Source: an alpha proteobacterium BAL199
GTDB lineage: Bacteria; Pseudomonadota; Alphaproteobacteria; Thalassobaculales; Thalassobaculaceae
DNA length: 64,000 bases
Assembly: GCA_000171835.1 (NCBI GenBank)
Contig: ABHC01000001.1
Span: 496,001 to 560,000, forward strand
Direction: 5' to 3'
Of the stretch, positions 55,882 through 64,000 are shown in pieces. The first letter of the stretch is position 1. Each line of letters starts with the position of its first letter. Position numbers and translations under genes: made by a program. The notes under the pieces were generated by a model, which made no database searches, was not told where the DNA came from, and saw nothing but the letters and a program-made list of their open reading frames with translations.

Positions 55882-57408
55882 TCAGTCCAAACGCCGGCTG
55901 CGACCTTCGAGCTTTGGCGAAACCGTGCCGGCGGCCGCGATGTGATCCATGATCTGGCTGGCCATCAGTTTTGCCGCCCGGTCATCAATCAGTGCCTTCG
56001 CGGGCGCGAAGGTTGCGTAGCCGTCGCCGCCGCGCGCCATGAAGTCGTTGGTGGCAACGGTATAGGTTGCTGTCGGATCAATTGGCTTCCCGCCGATCGA
56101 GGCGTCGCTGACCCGGGCGCCTGCCGGTTTGCCGACCGCGTAGGCGAAGCTGAGGCCGGACACCTGGGGAAACCGTCCAGCGCCTTGTTCGACCTGGCTG
56201 ACACCGTTCTCCAGCGCCGCCAGCACATCGGCGCCGGTCATCAGCAGTTTAGCGGTCCGGTTGCCGAACGGCAGCTCGGTGAAAACCATCTTGCGGGTCA
56301 GTTGGCTGCCCGCCGGATAGGTGACGTCGCCGCGGATGCCGCCGCCGTTGATGATCGCGACATCGGCGGCGACCGCCGTTCGCATGGCGTCAGCGAACAG
56401 ATTGCCGACGGTCGCCTCGCCATTGCGCACCGTCGCTCGGCGCGAATCGAGTTCGGTGGTCGTCGTCCCGATAAACTGGCCGAGGTCGGTGTCCAACTTG
56501 GCCAGATAGCCGTCCACCTTGACCTGAGCAGCAGGGTCGGGCGTGACGTTCGACGTGTGGATCTGCGCGAAGTCCGGCTTCCAGACGACCTTCGGACCGC
56601 TGCGGCCTTCGATCCGATCGATCGCCAGGGTCAGGCGGCCGACGAAGATGCCCTGGGAACCGGCCTTGAAGACTGCGTGCTGGCCATCGTAGTGGGTGAA
56701 GGCGAGATGGTCGTGGCCGCCGAGCACCACGTCGATGGCGGGAACCGCCCGCATCAGCGCCAAGTCGCCGGTGTACTCCTCGTGGCTGAGGGCGATCACC
56801 ATGTCGGCACCCTGGTCCTTGAGGGCCTTGGCGATCCGGGCTCCGGCGCTGGCATAGGGTTCGAACGTCACGTCCGGGCCGGGGCTGGAGACCAGCGGCG
56901 TGTCCGGCGTCGTCAGGCCGAGCAGGCCGATCTTGAAACCGCCGACCTCGACGACCGCTGCGTCGACCGCGCCCGGGAATCCGGGCTGACCCTTCAGCGC
57001 CACATTGCCCGACAGCCAGCGGAACTTGGACTCTGCGATCCGGGCCCGCAGGACCTGCGGTCCGAAGTCGAACTCGTGGTTGCCCAGGGTCGCGTAGTCG
57101 AGGCCGACAGTGTTCGCCAGATCGATCATGCTGGCACCCATGTCGATCCCGGACAGCAGCGACGGCGAGATCAAGTCGCCGCCGAAGGTCACAATTACCG
57201 TAGCGCCCGAGGCTTCCGCCTTGGCCTTCTCGTCTTTGATGACGGCGGCGATCCTGCCTGCCCCGCCGGCACCGTCGACCGCATCGATCCGGTCCCAGTC
57301 GTTGAGATGCAGGATCACCAGCTTGGCCGGTTCGGCGGCGAGCGGTCCGGCCATCCAGAGCGCAATGGCAAAGGAAATGGCAAGGATTCGGAACAAGCGG
57401 GACATCAC
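55882..57408 (-). CDS. Exported 5'-nucleotidase/2',3'-cyclic phosphodiesterase-family phosphohydrolase
   Basis: A 508-residue periplasmic enzyme with a signal peptide (LFRILAISFAIALWMAGPLAA). The calcineurin-like metal domain has FGGDLISPSLLSG, TLGNHEFDFG, IALSHEEYTGD and GGHDHLAF. The first metal motif reads HLNDWDRID where UshA-type enzymes have ND-x-H, so one ligand appears to be Asp instead of His. The C-terminal substrate domain (from about residue 330) has INGGGIRGD, TELPFGN and FMARGGDGY, as in 5'-nucleotidases. It probably dephosphorylates extracellular nucleotides for uptake. It lies after cobT on the same strand. Confidence 0.87.
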   Translation of the reverse strand: MMSRLFRILAISFAIALWMAGPLAAEPAKLVILHLNDWDRIDAVDGAGGAGRIAAVIKDEKAKAEASGATVIVTFGGDLISPSLLSGIDMGASMIDLANTVGLDYATLGNHEFDFGPQVLRARIAESKFRWLSGNVALKGQPGFPGAVDAAVVEVGGFKIGLLGLTTPDTPLVSSPGPDVTFEPYASAGARIAKALKDQGADMVIALSHEEYTGDLALMRAVPAIDVVLGGHDHLAFTHYDGQHAVFKAGSQGIFVGRLTLAIDRIEGRSGPKVVWKPDFAQIHTSNVTPDPAAQVKVDGYLAKLDTDLGQFIGTTTTELDSRRATVRNGEATVGNLFADAMRTAVAADVAIINGGGIRGDVTYPAGSQLTRKMVFTELPFGNRTAKLLMTGADVLAALENGVSQVEQGAGRFPQVSGLSFAYAVGKPAGARVSDASIGGKPIDPTATYTVATNDFMARGGDGYATFAPAKALIDDRAAKLMASQIMDHIAAAGTVSPKLEGRSRRLD

Positions 57409-57465
57409 GGCACTCCCTGAGCGTAGGATCGCAGGGTAGCCGAACTCGTGTTACGGCTGAAAGCG

Positions 57466-59364
57466 CTAGCGTGCGCGGGCTCGGGCGGTGGCACCACGTC
57501 CGCTGCCGCGGGCATTCGCGTTGTCCTTCTCGTCGAACAGCGCGGCAAGCTGCTCCATCATCGTGCCGCCAAGCTGCTCGGCGTCGACGATGGTGACGGC
57601 CCGGCGGTAGTAGCGGGTAACGTCATGCCCGATGCCGACCGCCACCAGTTCGACCGGGGAGCGGGTCTCGATGTATTTGATGACGTCGCGCAGGTGCTTC
57701 TCGAGGTAGTTGCCGGGGTTCACCGACAGGGTCGAGTCGTCGACCGGAGCGCCGTCGGAGATTACCATCAGGATGCGCCGCTCTTCGGTGCGGGCCAGCA
57801 GCCGGTTGTGCGCCCAGTTCAGCGCTTCGCCGTCGATGTTCTCCTTCAGGATGCCCTCGCGCAGCATCAGCCCGAGCGACTTGCGGGCGCGCCGCCACGG
57901 GGCGTCGGCCGGCTTGTAGATGATGTGGCGCAGGTCGTTCAAGCGGCCGGGGTTCGCCGGTTTGCCGGAGGAGATCCAGCGCTCGCGGGCCGAACCACCC
58001 TTCCAGGCGCGGGTGGTGAAGCCGAGGATTTCGACTTTCACGCCACAGCGCTCCAGGGTGCGCGCCATGATGTCGGCGCAGATCGCCGCGATGGTGATCG
58101 GACGGCCACGCATTGATCCGGAATTGTCGATCAGCAGGGTCACCACCGTGTCGCGGAACTCGGTGTCCTTTTCCATCTTGTAGGACAGCGGGAACAGCGG
58201 AGCGGTAACCACGCGCGACAGCCGGCCAGCGTCCAGGATGCCTTCGTCCAGATCGAAGTCCCACGACCGGTTCTGCTGAGCCATCAGCCGGCGCTGCAGC
58301 CGGTTGGCCAGCCGTCCGATCACACCCTGCAGATGCGAAAGCTGCTGGTCGAGCAGCATGCGCAGGCGGTTCAACTCGTCCGGATCGCACAGCGTATCGG
58401 CTTCCACCACTTCGTCGAATTCGGTGGTGAAGGGTCGGTAGGCGGTGTCCTGCCAGTTTCGGCCATCCATGTTCGGATGGACCGGCGAGCCGGGGTTGGC
58501 CGGATCCTCGTCGCCCGAGCCGGGCTCCAGGTCCATTTCCTCGGCTTCATCGCCATCGGCGCTCTCGTCGCCGGCCTGCATGTCGGATGGAATGGTTTCG
58601 GTGTCGGAGCCGTCCTCGGAGGTGCCGCGGGTGCCGCCGTCGCTGGTCTCATCGACGTCGCCGCCTTCGTCCTCGCCGTCGGAGTCGCTGGCATCGTCTT
58701 CCGACATGCCTTCCTCGCCGATCTCAAGGTCGAGGTCGGCGATCATCTGACGTGAGGCCTTGGCAAAGGCGTCCTGGTCGTCAAGGTGTCGATCGAGTTC
58801 CTTCAGGTCATGGCCGACCTTGCTCTCGATCCAGGGACGCCACAGATCGATCACACGCTGCGCGCATTTCGGCGGCGGTGCCCCGGTCAGGGCTTCCCGG
58901 GTGATCAGCCGGACAACGTCGACCAGCGAGATGTCGTCCTTGTCTGCCCGCTCCAGGCCCTTGCGGCGGTACTGCTCGTCGACGACCGCGCCCAGATTGT
59001 GGGCGACGCCGGCCATCGCGCGGGCGCCGATCGCCTCAATCCGGGACTGCTCGACTGCGTCGAAGATCTCACGGGCGGCCTGGCTTTGCGGGCCGCGGCG
59101 GTTGTGGACGGTTTCGTCGTGGTGCTTGAGCCGAAGAGCCATGGCATCGGACTCGCCCCGTAGCCGGGCGAGGTCGGCCGGATCCATGTCCTTGGGCGGA
59201 GCCGGCAGCCGCGCGCGGTTGCCGGCGAGCGTTGCGTGCTCAGCGCCATAGGTAACCTCGACTTCCGGCTCGCCGGAAATCGCGCGCAGGCAGGCTGCGG
59301 TTGCCCGTTTGAAATCTTCAAACGCGGCGTCGTCCGGGGCCTTGTTGGTGCTGTTGCTGCGCAT
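57466..59364 (-). CDS. cobT: Aerobic cobaltochelatase subunit CobT
   Basis: A 632-residue subunit of the CobNST complex, which inserts cobalt into hydrogenobyrinic acid a,c-diamide in aerobic cobalamin synthesis. An N-terminal helical part is followed by a long acidic segment (about 210-300, rich in Asp, Glu, Gly and Ser) and a C-terminal von Willebrand A domain with the MIDAS motif [11 protein letters not shown] near residue 415. It forms a chaperone-like ring with CobS. cobS lies immediately upstream on the same strand with an 18-base gap. cobN is not in the window. Confidence 0.95.
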   Translation of the reverse strand: MRSNSTNKAPDDAAFEDFKRATAACLRAISGEPEVEVTYGAEHATLAGNRARLPAPPKDMDPADLARLRGESDAMALRLKHHDETVHNRRGPQSQAAREIFDAVEQSRIEAIGARAMAGVAHNLGAVVDEQYRRKGLERADKDDISLVDVVRLITREALTGAPPPKCAQRVIDLWRPWIESKVGHDLKELDRHLDDQDAFAKASRQMIADLDLEIGEEGMSEDDASDSDGEDEGGDVDETSDGGTRGTSEDGSDTETIPSDMQAGDESADGDEAEEMDLEPGSGDEDPANPGSPVHPNMDGRNWQDTAYRPFTTEFDEVVEADTLCDPDELNRLRMLLDQQLSHLQGVIGRLANRLQRRLMAQQNRSWDFDLDEGILDAGRLSRVVTAPLFPLSYKMEKDTEFRDTVVTLLIDNSGSMRGRPITIAAICADIMARTLERCGVKVEILGFTTRAWKGGSARERWISSGKPANPGRLNDLRHIIYKPADAPWRRARKSLGLMLREGILKENIDGEALNWAHNRLLARTEERRILMVISDGAPVDDSTLSVNPGNYLEKHLRDVIKYIETRSPVELVAVGIGHDVTRYYRRAVTIVDAEQLGGTMMEQLAALFDEKDNANARGSGRGATARARAR

Positions 59365-59382
59365 GACGCCTTGCCGGAACCG

Positions 59383-60387
59383 CTATTCCGCTGCCCTTAC
59401 ACCGGTCTTGGTGATCTCGTCGCCAAAGCAGCGCTGATAGTATTCGGCCACGATCGACCGCTCGACCTCGTCGCACTTGTTCAGGAACGTCAGCCGGAAG
59501 GCCAGCTTCAGGTCACCGGCGAAGATGTCGGCGTTCTCGGCCCAGGTGATGACCGTGCGTGGCGACATGACCGTCGAGATGTCACCCGCCATAAATCCGG
59601 CCCGCGTCAAATCGGCGCAGGTGACCATCCGGGACACGATATCGCGGCGTTCGGCCGTCTGGTACGTCGGGCATTTGGCCAGAACGATGTCTACCTCGGC
59701 GTCGTGCGGCAGGTAGTTCAGCGTGGTGACCACGTTCCAGCGGTCCATCTGACCCTGGTTGATCTGCTGGGTGCCGTGATAGAGGCCGGTGGTATCGCCG
59801 AGCCCGACCGTGTTCGCCGTCGAGAACAGGCGGAACGCGCTGTGCGGTTGGATGACCTTGTTGGTGTCCAGCAGGGTCAGCTTGCCATCGACCTCTAGCA
59901 CGCGCTGGATCACGAACATCACGTCGGCGCGGCCGGCGTCATACTCGTCAAACACCAGGGCTACCGGGTTCTGCAGCGCCCAGGGCAGGATGCCTTCGCG
60001 GAACTCGGTGACCTGCTTGCCTTCACGCACCACGATCGCGTCCTTGCCGATCAAATCGATCCGGCTGACATGGCTGTCCAGGTTCACGCGAATGCACGGC
60101 CAGTTCAGCCGAGCCGCAACCTGCTCGATATGGGTCGACTTGCCAGTGCCGTGATAGCCCTGGATCATGACTCGGCGGTTGCGCGCAAAGCCGGCCAGGA
60201 TGGCCAACGTCGTGTCGTGATCGAACAGGTAGGCGTCGTCCCGGATCGGGACGTATTCGCTCGGCTCCGAGAACGCAGGGACCTGCATATCGAAATCGAG
60301 TCCGAACAGCTCGCGCGCCGAGATCGTGGTATCGGGCTTGCCGAGAGGATGTGCGGATTTCCGCTCGAGAGTCGTGTCGTTCGCCAT
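59383..60387 (-). CDS. cobS: Aerobic cobaltochelatase subunit CobS
   Basis: A 334-residue AAA+ ATPase that with CobT drives cobalt insertion by CobN. Walker A is [10 protein letters not shown] near residues 77-86, Walker B is LVFDEYDAG, and the sensor and arginine positions fit the MoxR/CobS group. The first 60 residues include the conserved [15 protein letters not shown]. It is followed by cobT and preceded by the J-domain gene on the same strand, the usual alphaproteobacterial order. Confidence 0.95.
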   Translation of the reverse strand: MANDTTLERKSAHPLGKPDTTISARELFGLDFDMQVPAFSEPSEYVPIRDDAYLFDHDTTLAILAGFARNRRVMIQGYHGTGKSTHIEQVAARLNWPCIRVNLDSHVSRIDLIGKDAIVVREGKQVTEFREGILPWALQNPVALVFDEYDAGRADVMFVIQRVLEVDGKLTLLDTNKVIQPHSAFRLFSTANTVGLGDTTGLYHGTQQINQGQMDRWNVVTTLNYLPHDAEVDIVLAKCPTYQTAERRDIVSRMVTCADLTRAGFMAGDISTVMSPRTVITWAENADIFAGDLKLAFRLTFLNKCDEVERSIVAEYYQRCFGDEITKTGVRAAE

Positions 60388-60432
60388 GGACGAATTCCTG
60401 TAGGGGATAGAGGCCAGCGCGCCAGAGACGGC

Positions 60433-61011
60433 TCAGCCGAGGAACCGACGCAAAGTCGTATAGGCGTCGTTGATACTTTTCAACCGTTCCTCGGCATCGC
60501 GATCGCCGCCGTTGGCGTCGGGGTGATGTTTTTTGACCAGTTCCTTGTACCGGCGCTTCAATTGCTCAAGGGTCAGAGGAGGCTCCAGCGCCATGATTGC
60601 GAAGGCTTTACCCTCGGGCGAATACGACGACGGTCGTGCAGCACCACCTTGCCGGGGGTCGTTGCTGCCATCCTCGTCAAGGAAATTGAACGGGTCGCGG
60701 ACCCGATGGAAAGCCTGACCGCGCGTAGCCCGGTCACCCGCCCCGAATCGCCATGTCGGCCGGTCCCAGGTCGTTGACCGGCGCAGGTCGGCTTCGACCT
60801 CGACATCGCTCATACCGGCATAATAGTTCCAGGACTTATTGTATTCGCGCACATGTTCGAGGCAGAACCAGTAGTAGTCGCCGAGCCGGTCCCGCGAGCG
60901 CGGCGCGCGATACTCGCCGACCTCCGCGCAACCCGGATGCTCACAAGCCTGCAACGAGGATTGCGCATCGAGGCGGTCGGACATCAGACGTTCCGGATTG
61001 GCCTTCGCCAT
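60433..61011 (-). CDS. J-domain (DnaJ-like) protein upstream of cobS
   Basis: A 192-residue protein. The N-terminal part (CEHPGCAEVGEYRAPRSRDRLGDYYWFCLEHVREYN) has two possible metal-binding CxxxxC/CxxH features and is typical of this alphaproteobacterial family; the J domain is at the C-terminus (about 125-190) with the essential HPD in KKHHPDANGG. It would stimulate a DnaK-type chaperone, possibly for cobaltochelatase assembly; that link rests only on position. The ATG at 61011 or 60984 could be the start. It is divergent from bolA. Confidence 0.88.
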   Translation of the reverse strand: MAKANPERLMSDRLDAQSSLQACEHPGCAEVGEYRAPRSRDRLGDYYWFCLEHVREYNKSWNYYAGMSDVEVEADLRRSTTWDRPTWRFGAGDRATRGQAFHRVRDPFNFLDEDGSNDPRQGGAARPSSYSPEGKAFAIMALEPPLTLEQLKRRYKELVKKHHPDANGGDRDAEERLKSINDAYTTLRRFLG

Positions 61012-61114
61012 GGGAGCGACCATCTTAACTGCCGAGAGCGGGAGCGGGACACATGCCGGAGCAGCCGCTCCCATCCTGATCGAACCTAGCGGCGCATTGC
61101 AGAAAGTCCAGAGG

Positions 61115-61423
61115 ATGAACGTGAAAGAGACGATGATTGCGAAGCTGACGGCGGCATTCGCCCCCGAGAGCCTCGAAGTCGAGGATGAATCGCACAAGCA
61201 TGCCGGCCACTCCGGCGCGCGCCCCGGGGGGCAGACTCACTTCCGTGTCAGCATGACGTCGGCTGCCTTTGTTGGCACGTCCAGGATCGAGCGTCATCGA
61301 CTGGTGAACGCCGTGCTGGCCGATGAATTGAATGACCGAGTGCACGCGCTGGCGCTGACATTGAACGTACCGGCGGTGCCCGTCGAGGACGGAAGCAACC
61401 AAAAAAAGTTGTATGCAATATAA
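61115..61423 (+). CDS. bolA: BolA-family protein
   Basis: A 102-residue BolA-type protein. The fold signature DESHKHAGHSG, the variable loop, then FRVSMTSAAFVGTSRIERHRLVNAVLADEL and VHALALTL are in place. BolA proteins pair with monothiol glutaredoxins and bind iron-sulfur clusters; some also act as regulators. The ATG at 61115 gives the usual start; a GTG at 61121 has a better-spaced AGAGG. It faces the J-domain and cobalt chelatase genes, a neighbourhood common in alphaproteobacteria. Confidence 0.93.
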   Translation: MNVKETMIAKLTAAFAPESLEVEDESHKHAGHSGARPGGQTHFRVSMTSAAFVGTSRIERHRLVNAVLADELNDRVHALALTLNVPAVPVEDGSNQKKLYAI

Positions 61424-61523
61424 AACATTTATTGGTTGCGATGAATTGGCGCCTATGATATCCGCAACTATACGAGAGAATGTGCCGTAGAGTTCACGCC
61501 ATAACAGAATAACGAGGCTGCAT

Positions 61524-61910
61524 TTGTTCGCGCCGGATGACAAGCCGTCGATCTTGGAAAGCCGGAACGTCACGGTGGGAAGCCGGCGCACCAGCATGCG
61601 GCTCGAACCTCAGATGTGGGATGCGCTTGAGAGCATTGCTCGTCTGGAAGGTATGACGATCAACAACTTGTGCACTCAAATCGACTTTCGGCGGCGAAAG
61701 ACCGGTCTGACCTCGGCGACCCGGGTGTTCATTGTCAGTTACTATCGGCATCTGGTTCGCCATTTCGAAGGCGACGGGGCCCGTGGCGACGTGGCGTTGG
61801 CGCTGCAGGTTCTGGACGTGGAGGTCGGACGCCGGCCTGGGCGTGTCACCGACCCACAGCCGGTCGAGCACTCCGACTCATCGGACGTGAACTGGCCTGC
61901 GGAGGGGTAG
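61524..61910 (+). CDS. Ribbon-helix-helix domain protein
   Basis: A 128-residue protein. After a short leader, residues about 22-75 read TSMRLEPQMWDALESIARLEGMTINNLCTQIDFRRR, then TSATRVFIVSYYRHLV, the pattern of the RHH_4 family found across alphaproteobacteria, which probably binds DNA as a dimer. The C-terminal tail is acidic and disordered-looking. The TTG at 61524 with GAGG seven bases upstream is the only start that includes the whole domain plus leader. It converges on the DUF2889 gene. Confidence 0.82.
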   Translation: MFAPDDKPSILESRNVTVGSRRTSMRLEPQMWDALESIARLEGMTINNLCTQIDFRRRKTGLTSATRVFIVSYYRHLVRHFEGDGARGDVALALQVLDVEVGRRPGRVTDPQPVEHSDSSDVNWPAEG

Positions 61911-61930
61911 GTTCGCTCAATCGACGTTGA

Positions 61931-62554
61931 TCAGCGGGTTGTCGAGGATGACGGGGGTAGCGTCGTCGGCTCCGCATCCGGTGACCGATGCCAGTTTGGC
62001 CAGATCTTGGCGACCACCGGGCTGGTCTCAGCAAACGCATGGCACGAATTCAGCAACGCGGGCTTGCGGTCCGGGTTCTCCGGAGCCGGGGTCTCGCCGC
62101 GCGTTTCAGCCTCTCGGCGCTCTCGCGACCGCTCGCCGAAGATCGTCTGGTAGGCGGTGGTCGCCATCGGCGCCAGCAGTTCGACCAGATGCGTGCAGCC
62201 CTCCGCCCCGCCCAGGCGCTCGCGTACCGCCCGACGCCAGCCGCCGCCGATCGTCAAGCCGACCAATCGCTGGAAGTTGGGAGTGATGTCGGGGCAGATC
62301 GGGAACGGCCCGGCATCGGTCACCGCCTCGACCGCGACCACCGTCATGTCCCGGTCGATCGTCAGGCGCAGCCACATGTCATGGACCGGCTGACCGGGAT
62401 CGATGAAGCCGCGGTACTCGTTCGGAAAGCCGTAGGTCTTGGTATCGACCATGTGCCCTTCGATATCCCAGCGACCATCGGCTCGCCGCCACCCGCGGCA
62501 GACGATGGTCCGGTCGTGGGAAAGCTCGCGCTCGGCGGGAGGGCTCAGCGGCAT
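61931..62554 (-). CDS. DUF2889 domain-containing protein
   Basis: A 207-residue cytoplasmic protein. The core (residues about 3-150) has RTIVCRGWRRADGRWDIEGHMVDTKTY, VHDMWLRLTIDRDMTV, CPDITPNFQRLVGLTIGGGW and CTHLVELLAPMATTAYQTIFG, with conserved cysteines, the hallmarks of DUF2889. Its function is unknown; family members are often found near aromatic or alcohol catabolism genes, which is not the case here. GGAG precedes the ATG at 62554. It lies 46 bases downstream of the CorC-type gene on the same strand. Confidence 0.85.
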   Translation of the reverse strand: MPLSPPAERELSHDRTIVCRGWRRADGRWDIEGHMVDTKTYGFPNEYRGFIDPGQPVHDMWLRLTIDRDMTVVAVEAVTDAGPFPICPDITPNFQRLVGLTIGGGWRRAVRERLGGAEGCTHLVELLAPMATTAYQTIFGERSRERREAETRGETPAPENPDRKPALLNSCHAFAETSPVVAKIWPNWHRSPDAEPTTLPPSSSTTR

Positions 62555-62600
62555 TGTGGGTCTCCGTCGCGGAAAGGTCGGCGGTCGGTCGGACCGAATC

Positions 62601-63884
62601 TCATGCGCTCGCCGAGTTGTCCAGCGAGGTGAGCCGCAGCAGGGTGATCTGGTTGCGCTGCCGGCGCAGGATTCGGAAGCGGAACCCGTAGAATACGAAC
62701 TCCTGGCCGACATCGGGAATCCGCCGCGCCTCGTGCAGCACCAGCCCGGCGATGGTCGATGCTTCCTCATCGGGAAGGGTCCAGCCGAACTCGCGGTTCA
62801 GGTCGCGTAGCGTGACTGTGCCGTTGACCACCACCGAACCGTCGGTCTGCACACGCACGCCCGCGACCGCGACGTCGTGCTCGTCCAGGATGTCCCCGAC
62901 GATCTCCTCGAGGATATCCTCAAGCGTCACCACGCCCATGAAACTGCCGTACTCGTCGACGACCAGGGCGAAGTGCTCCCGGCGTTCGCGGAACGCCTGC
63001 AACTGGTCCAGCAGGGTCGACGTGTCCGGAATGAACCAGGGATCGTTGGCGATCTCCAGGATCTTCAGGTCTTCCGGTGCCGATCCGCCGTGCGCCCGGA
63101 TGGCTCGCAGCAGGGCCTTCACGTGCAGGATGCCGACGATGTTGTCGGACTCGCCCTTGTACAACGGGATACGGGTGAACGGGCTGTCCAGCACCTGCTC
63201 CAGCAGTTCGGCGAGGGGGGCATCGGCGTCCAGCATCCGCACGTTGCGCCGGTGGGTCATGATCTCCGATACCTCGACGTCCGCCAGGTCGAGGATGCTG
63301 CGGAGCATTGCCCGCTCATGCTCGACCTCGGCACCGCCATCGGCGTGCATCTCGATCAGGCCGCGCAGTTCCTCCTCGCGTTCGTCATGGCCGAGACCGG
63401 CATTGACCGACACGCCGCACAGCCGCAGCACGCCGGTAACCAGGACCTGCACGGTGATCGACAGTGGCGTCAGGACCCAAACCAGAGCTCGGATCACCGG
63501 ACCGACGGCCACCGCGGTCTGATCGGGCCGATTGATCGCGAACGTCTTCGGCAGCACCTCGCCAAAGATCACGACGACCACGGTCATACCGATCGTCGCC
63601 ATGGCGACGCCGCTTTCGCCGAACAGCGAAATCAGGGTGCTGGTAGCGAGGGCCGAGGCGAAGATGTTGACGACGTTGTTGCCGATCAGGATGGCGCCGA
63701 TCATCCGGTCGCTGCGCCGCTTCAGAGAAATGACCATTGCGGCGGCGTCGTTGCCCTTGCGGGCCAACTGCGACAGCCGGGCCTCGCTGGCGGCTGTCAG
63801 CGCAGTCTCTGATCCGGAGAAAAAACCGGACAGCAGCAGCAGGATGAAGATGCCACCGATAGTGAGGGCGAGATGAGTGTCCAT
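62601..63884 (-). CDS. CNNM/CorC-type membrane protein with CBS domains
   Basis: A 427-residue protein of the DUF21-CBS-CorC_HlyC family. The N-terminal DUF21 part has four hydrophobic segments (about 5-150) with LSGFFSGSETALTAASEARL and FGEVLPKTFA; two CBS domains follow (about 190-330; TRIPLYKGESDNIVGILHVK, FALVVDEYGSFMGVVTLEDILEEIVGDI) and a C-terminal CorC_HlyC domain ends the protein. Relatives act in magnesium or cobalt efflux; the hemolysin name is historical. The start ATG has only a weak ribosome binding site, perhaps because it is coupled to the gene upstream. Confidence 0.9.
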   Translation of the reverse strand: MDTHLALTIGGIFILLLLSGFFSGSETALTAASEARLSQLARKGNDAAAMVISLKRRSDRMIGAILIGNNVVNIFASALATSTLISLFGESGVAMATIGMTVVVVIFGEVLPKTFAINRPDQTAVAVGPVIRALVWVLTPLSITVQVLVTGVLRLCGVSVNAGLGHDEREEELRGLIEMHADGGAEVEHERAMLRSILDLADVEVSEIMTHRRNVRMLDADAPLAELLEQVLDSPFTRIPLYKGESDNIVGILHVKALLRAIRAHGGSAPEDLKILEIANDPWFIPDTSTLLDQLQAFRERREHFALVVDEYGSFMGVVTLEDILEEIVGDILDEHDVAVAGVRVQTDGSVVVNGTVTLRDLNREFGWTLPDEEASTIAGLVLHEARRIPDVGQEFVFYGFRFRILRRQRNQITLLRLTSLDNSASA

Positions 63885-63906
63885 AGGGCCGGCTCTGCGA
63901 TCCCTC

Positions 63907-64000
63907 TCAGGCGGCTTGCGGGCGATCGAGCAGGGTGCGCACCGTCGACCGGTCGACATCGTCGCGCACCACCGCCCGACCCAACCGGTCGAGCAAGACG
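63907..64000 (-). CDS. aroB: C-terminal end of 3-dehydroquinate synthase-like protein (partial)
   Basis: On the reverse strand an open frame enters from the right edge and ends at the TGA whose complement is at 63907-63909. The last 30 residues read VLLDRLGRAVVRDDVDRSTV and onward, matching the final strand and helix of AroB (fill-x-x-iG-x-a-x-v-x-x-dV). In many alphaproteobacteria aroK-aroB precede a CorC-type gene, which fits the 22-base gap here. With so little sequence the call is moderate. Confidence 0.5.
   Translation of the reverse strand, partial: VLLDRLGRAVVRDDVDRSTVRTLLDRPQAA

Noticed and set aside
55942-57420. Plus-strand open frame of 492 codons
   Set aside because: It is the exact antisense of the 5'-nucleotidase gene, which has a signal peptide and family motifs; the antisense product has no recognisable feature and arises from high-GC codon use.

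Overview
The window is a high-GC chromosomal segment of an alphaproteobacterium, most likely a Rhodospirillales-type heterotroph. The evidence is gene neighbourhood. cobS, cobT and a J-domain gene lie beside a divergent bolA. secA is paired with an exported parvulin, argJ and mutT. comF, a BioC/NDUFAF5-like methyltransferase, grxC and a nitrilase form a third block, and a ChvI/ChvG-like two-component pair is present. Placement below class level is inference. I see no rRNA, tRNA, IS element, phage, CRISPR array or origin. Gaps are short, and long antisense ORFs are GC-codon shadows.

Layout. 1-5.3 kb: end of a dimethylformamidase-type subunit, recQ, a sulfotransferase-like gene and an old-yellow-enzyme oxidoreductase. 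5.3-9.4 kb, an envelope/stress signalling block: a lipoprotein gene broken by an in-frame TGA, a response regulator, a histidine kinase, an ECF sigma factor and a short soluble anti-sigma-like protein with its own GGAAC-N16-CGTT motif. 9.5-14.3 kb: an atypical SDR and the glycerol genes glpK, glpR and glpD with two candidate GlpR operators. 14.4-22.8 kb: a small membrane protein, a chemoreceptor, an MFS transporter with two dimeric alpha/beta-barrel proteins, glutaminase, a DUF1835 protein and an Anbu proteasome homologue. 23-30.5 kb: an orphan molybdenum hydroxylase large subunit, a MarR/hexapeptide-protein operon, two small exported proteins, an AroE-like/dimeric-barrel operon, a nitrilase and grxC. 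30.6-42.7 kb: comF, methyltransferase, EAL protein, tetR-ODP hydrolase, lysE/araC, an exported SMP-30 protein, lysR facing a 74-residue protein, mutT, argJ and a parvulin.

42.9-44.1 kb is a scar: the first part of a PAS sensor gene runs head-on into the 3'-truncated end of an unrecognised gene, just upstream of secA. 44.3-53.3 kb: secA, a methyltransferase, a PAS_5 protein, two aldolase-type enzymes facing an FAD 2-hydroxyacid dehydrogenase, and a soluble GAF kinase. 53.4-64 kb: MFS/AraC pair, NIPSNAP, exported 5'-nucleotidase, cobT, cobS, J-domain gene, bolA, ribbon-helix-helix protein, DUF2889, a CNNM/CorC-type membrane protein and the C-terminus of an AroB-like protein.

Housekeeping blocks (cobalamin cobalt insertion, Sec export, arginine synthesis) alternate with small catabolic units, each facing its own regulator. 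Several regulator gaps carry clear inverted repeats that I list as candidate operators. The observations most worth following are the interrupted lipoprotein, the truncated-gene junction beside secA, the sigma/anti-sigma unit, the orphan Anbu and molybdenum subunits, and the MarR gene whose start codon sits in a perfect palindrome.
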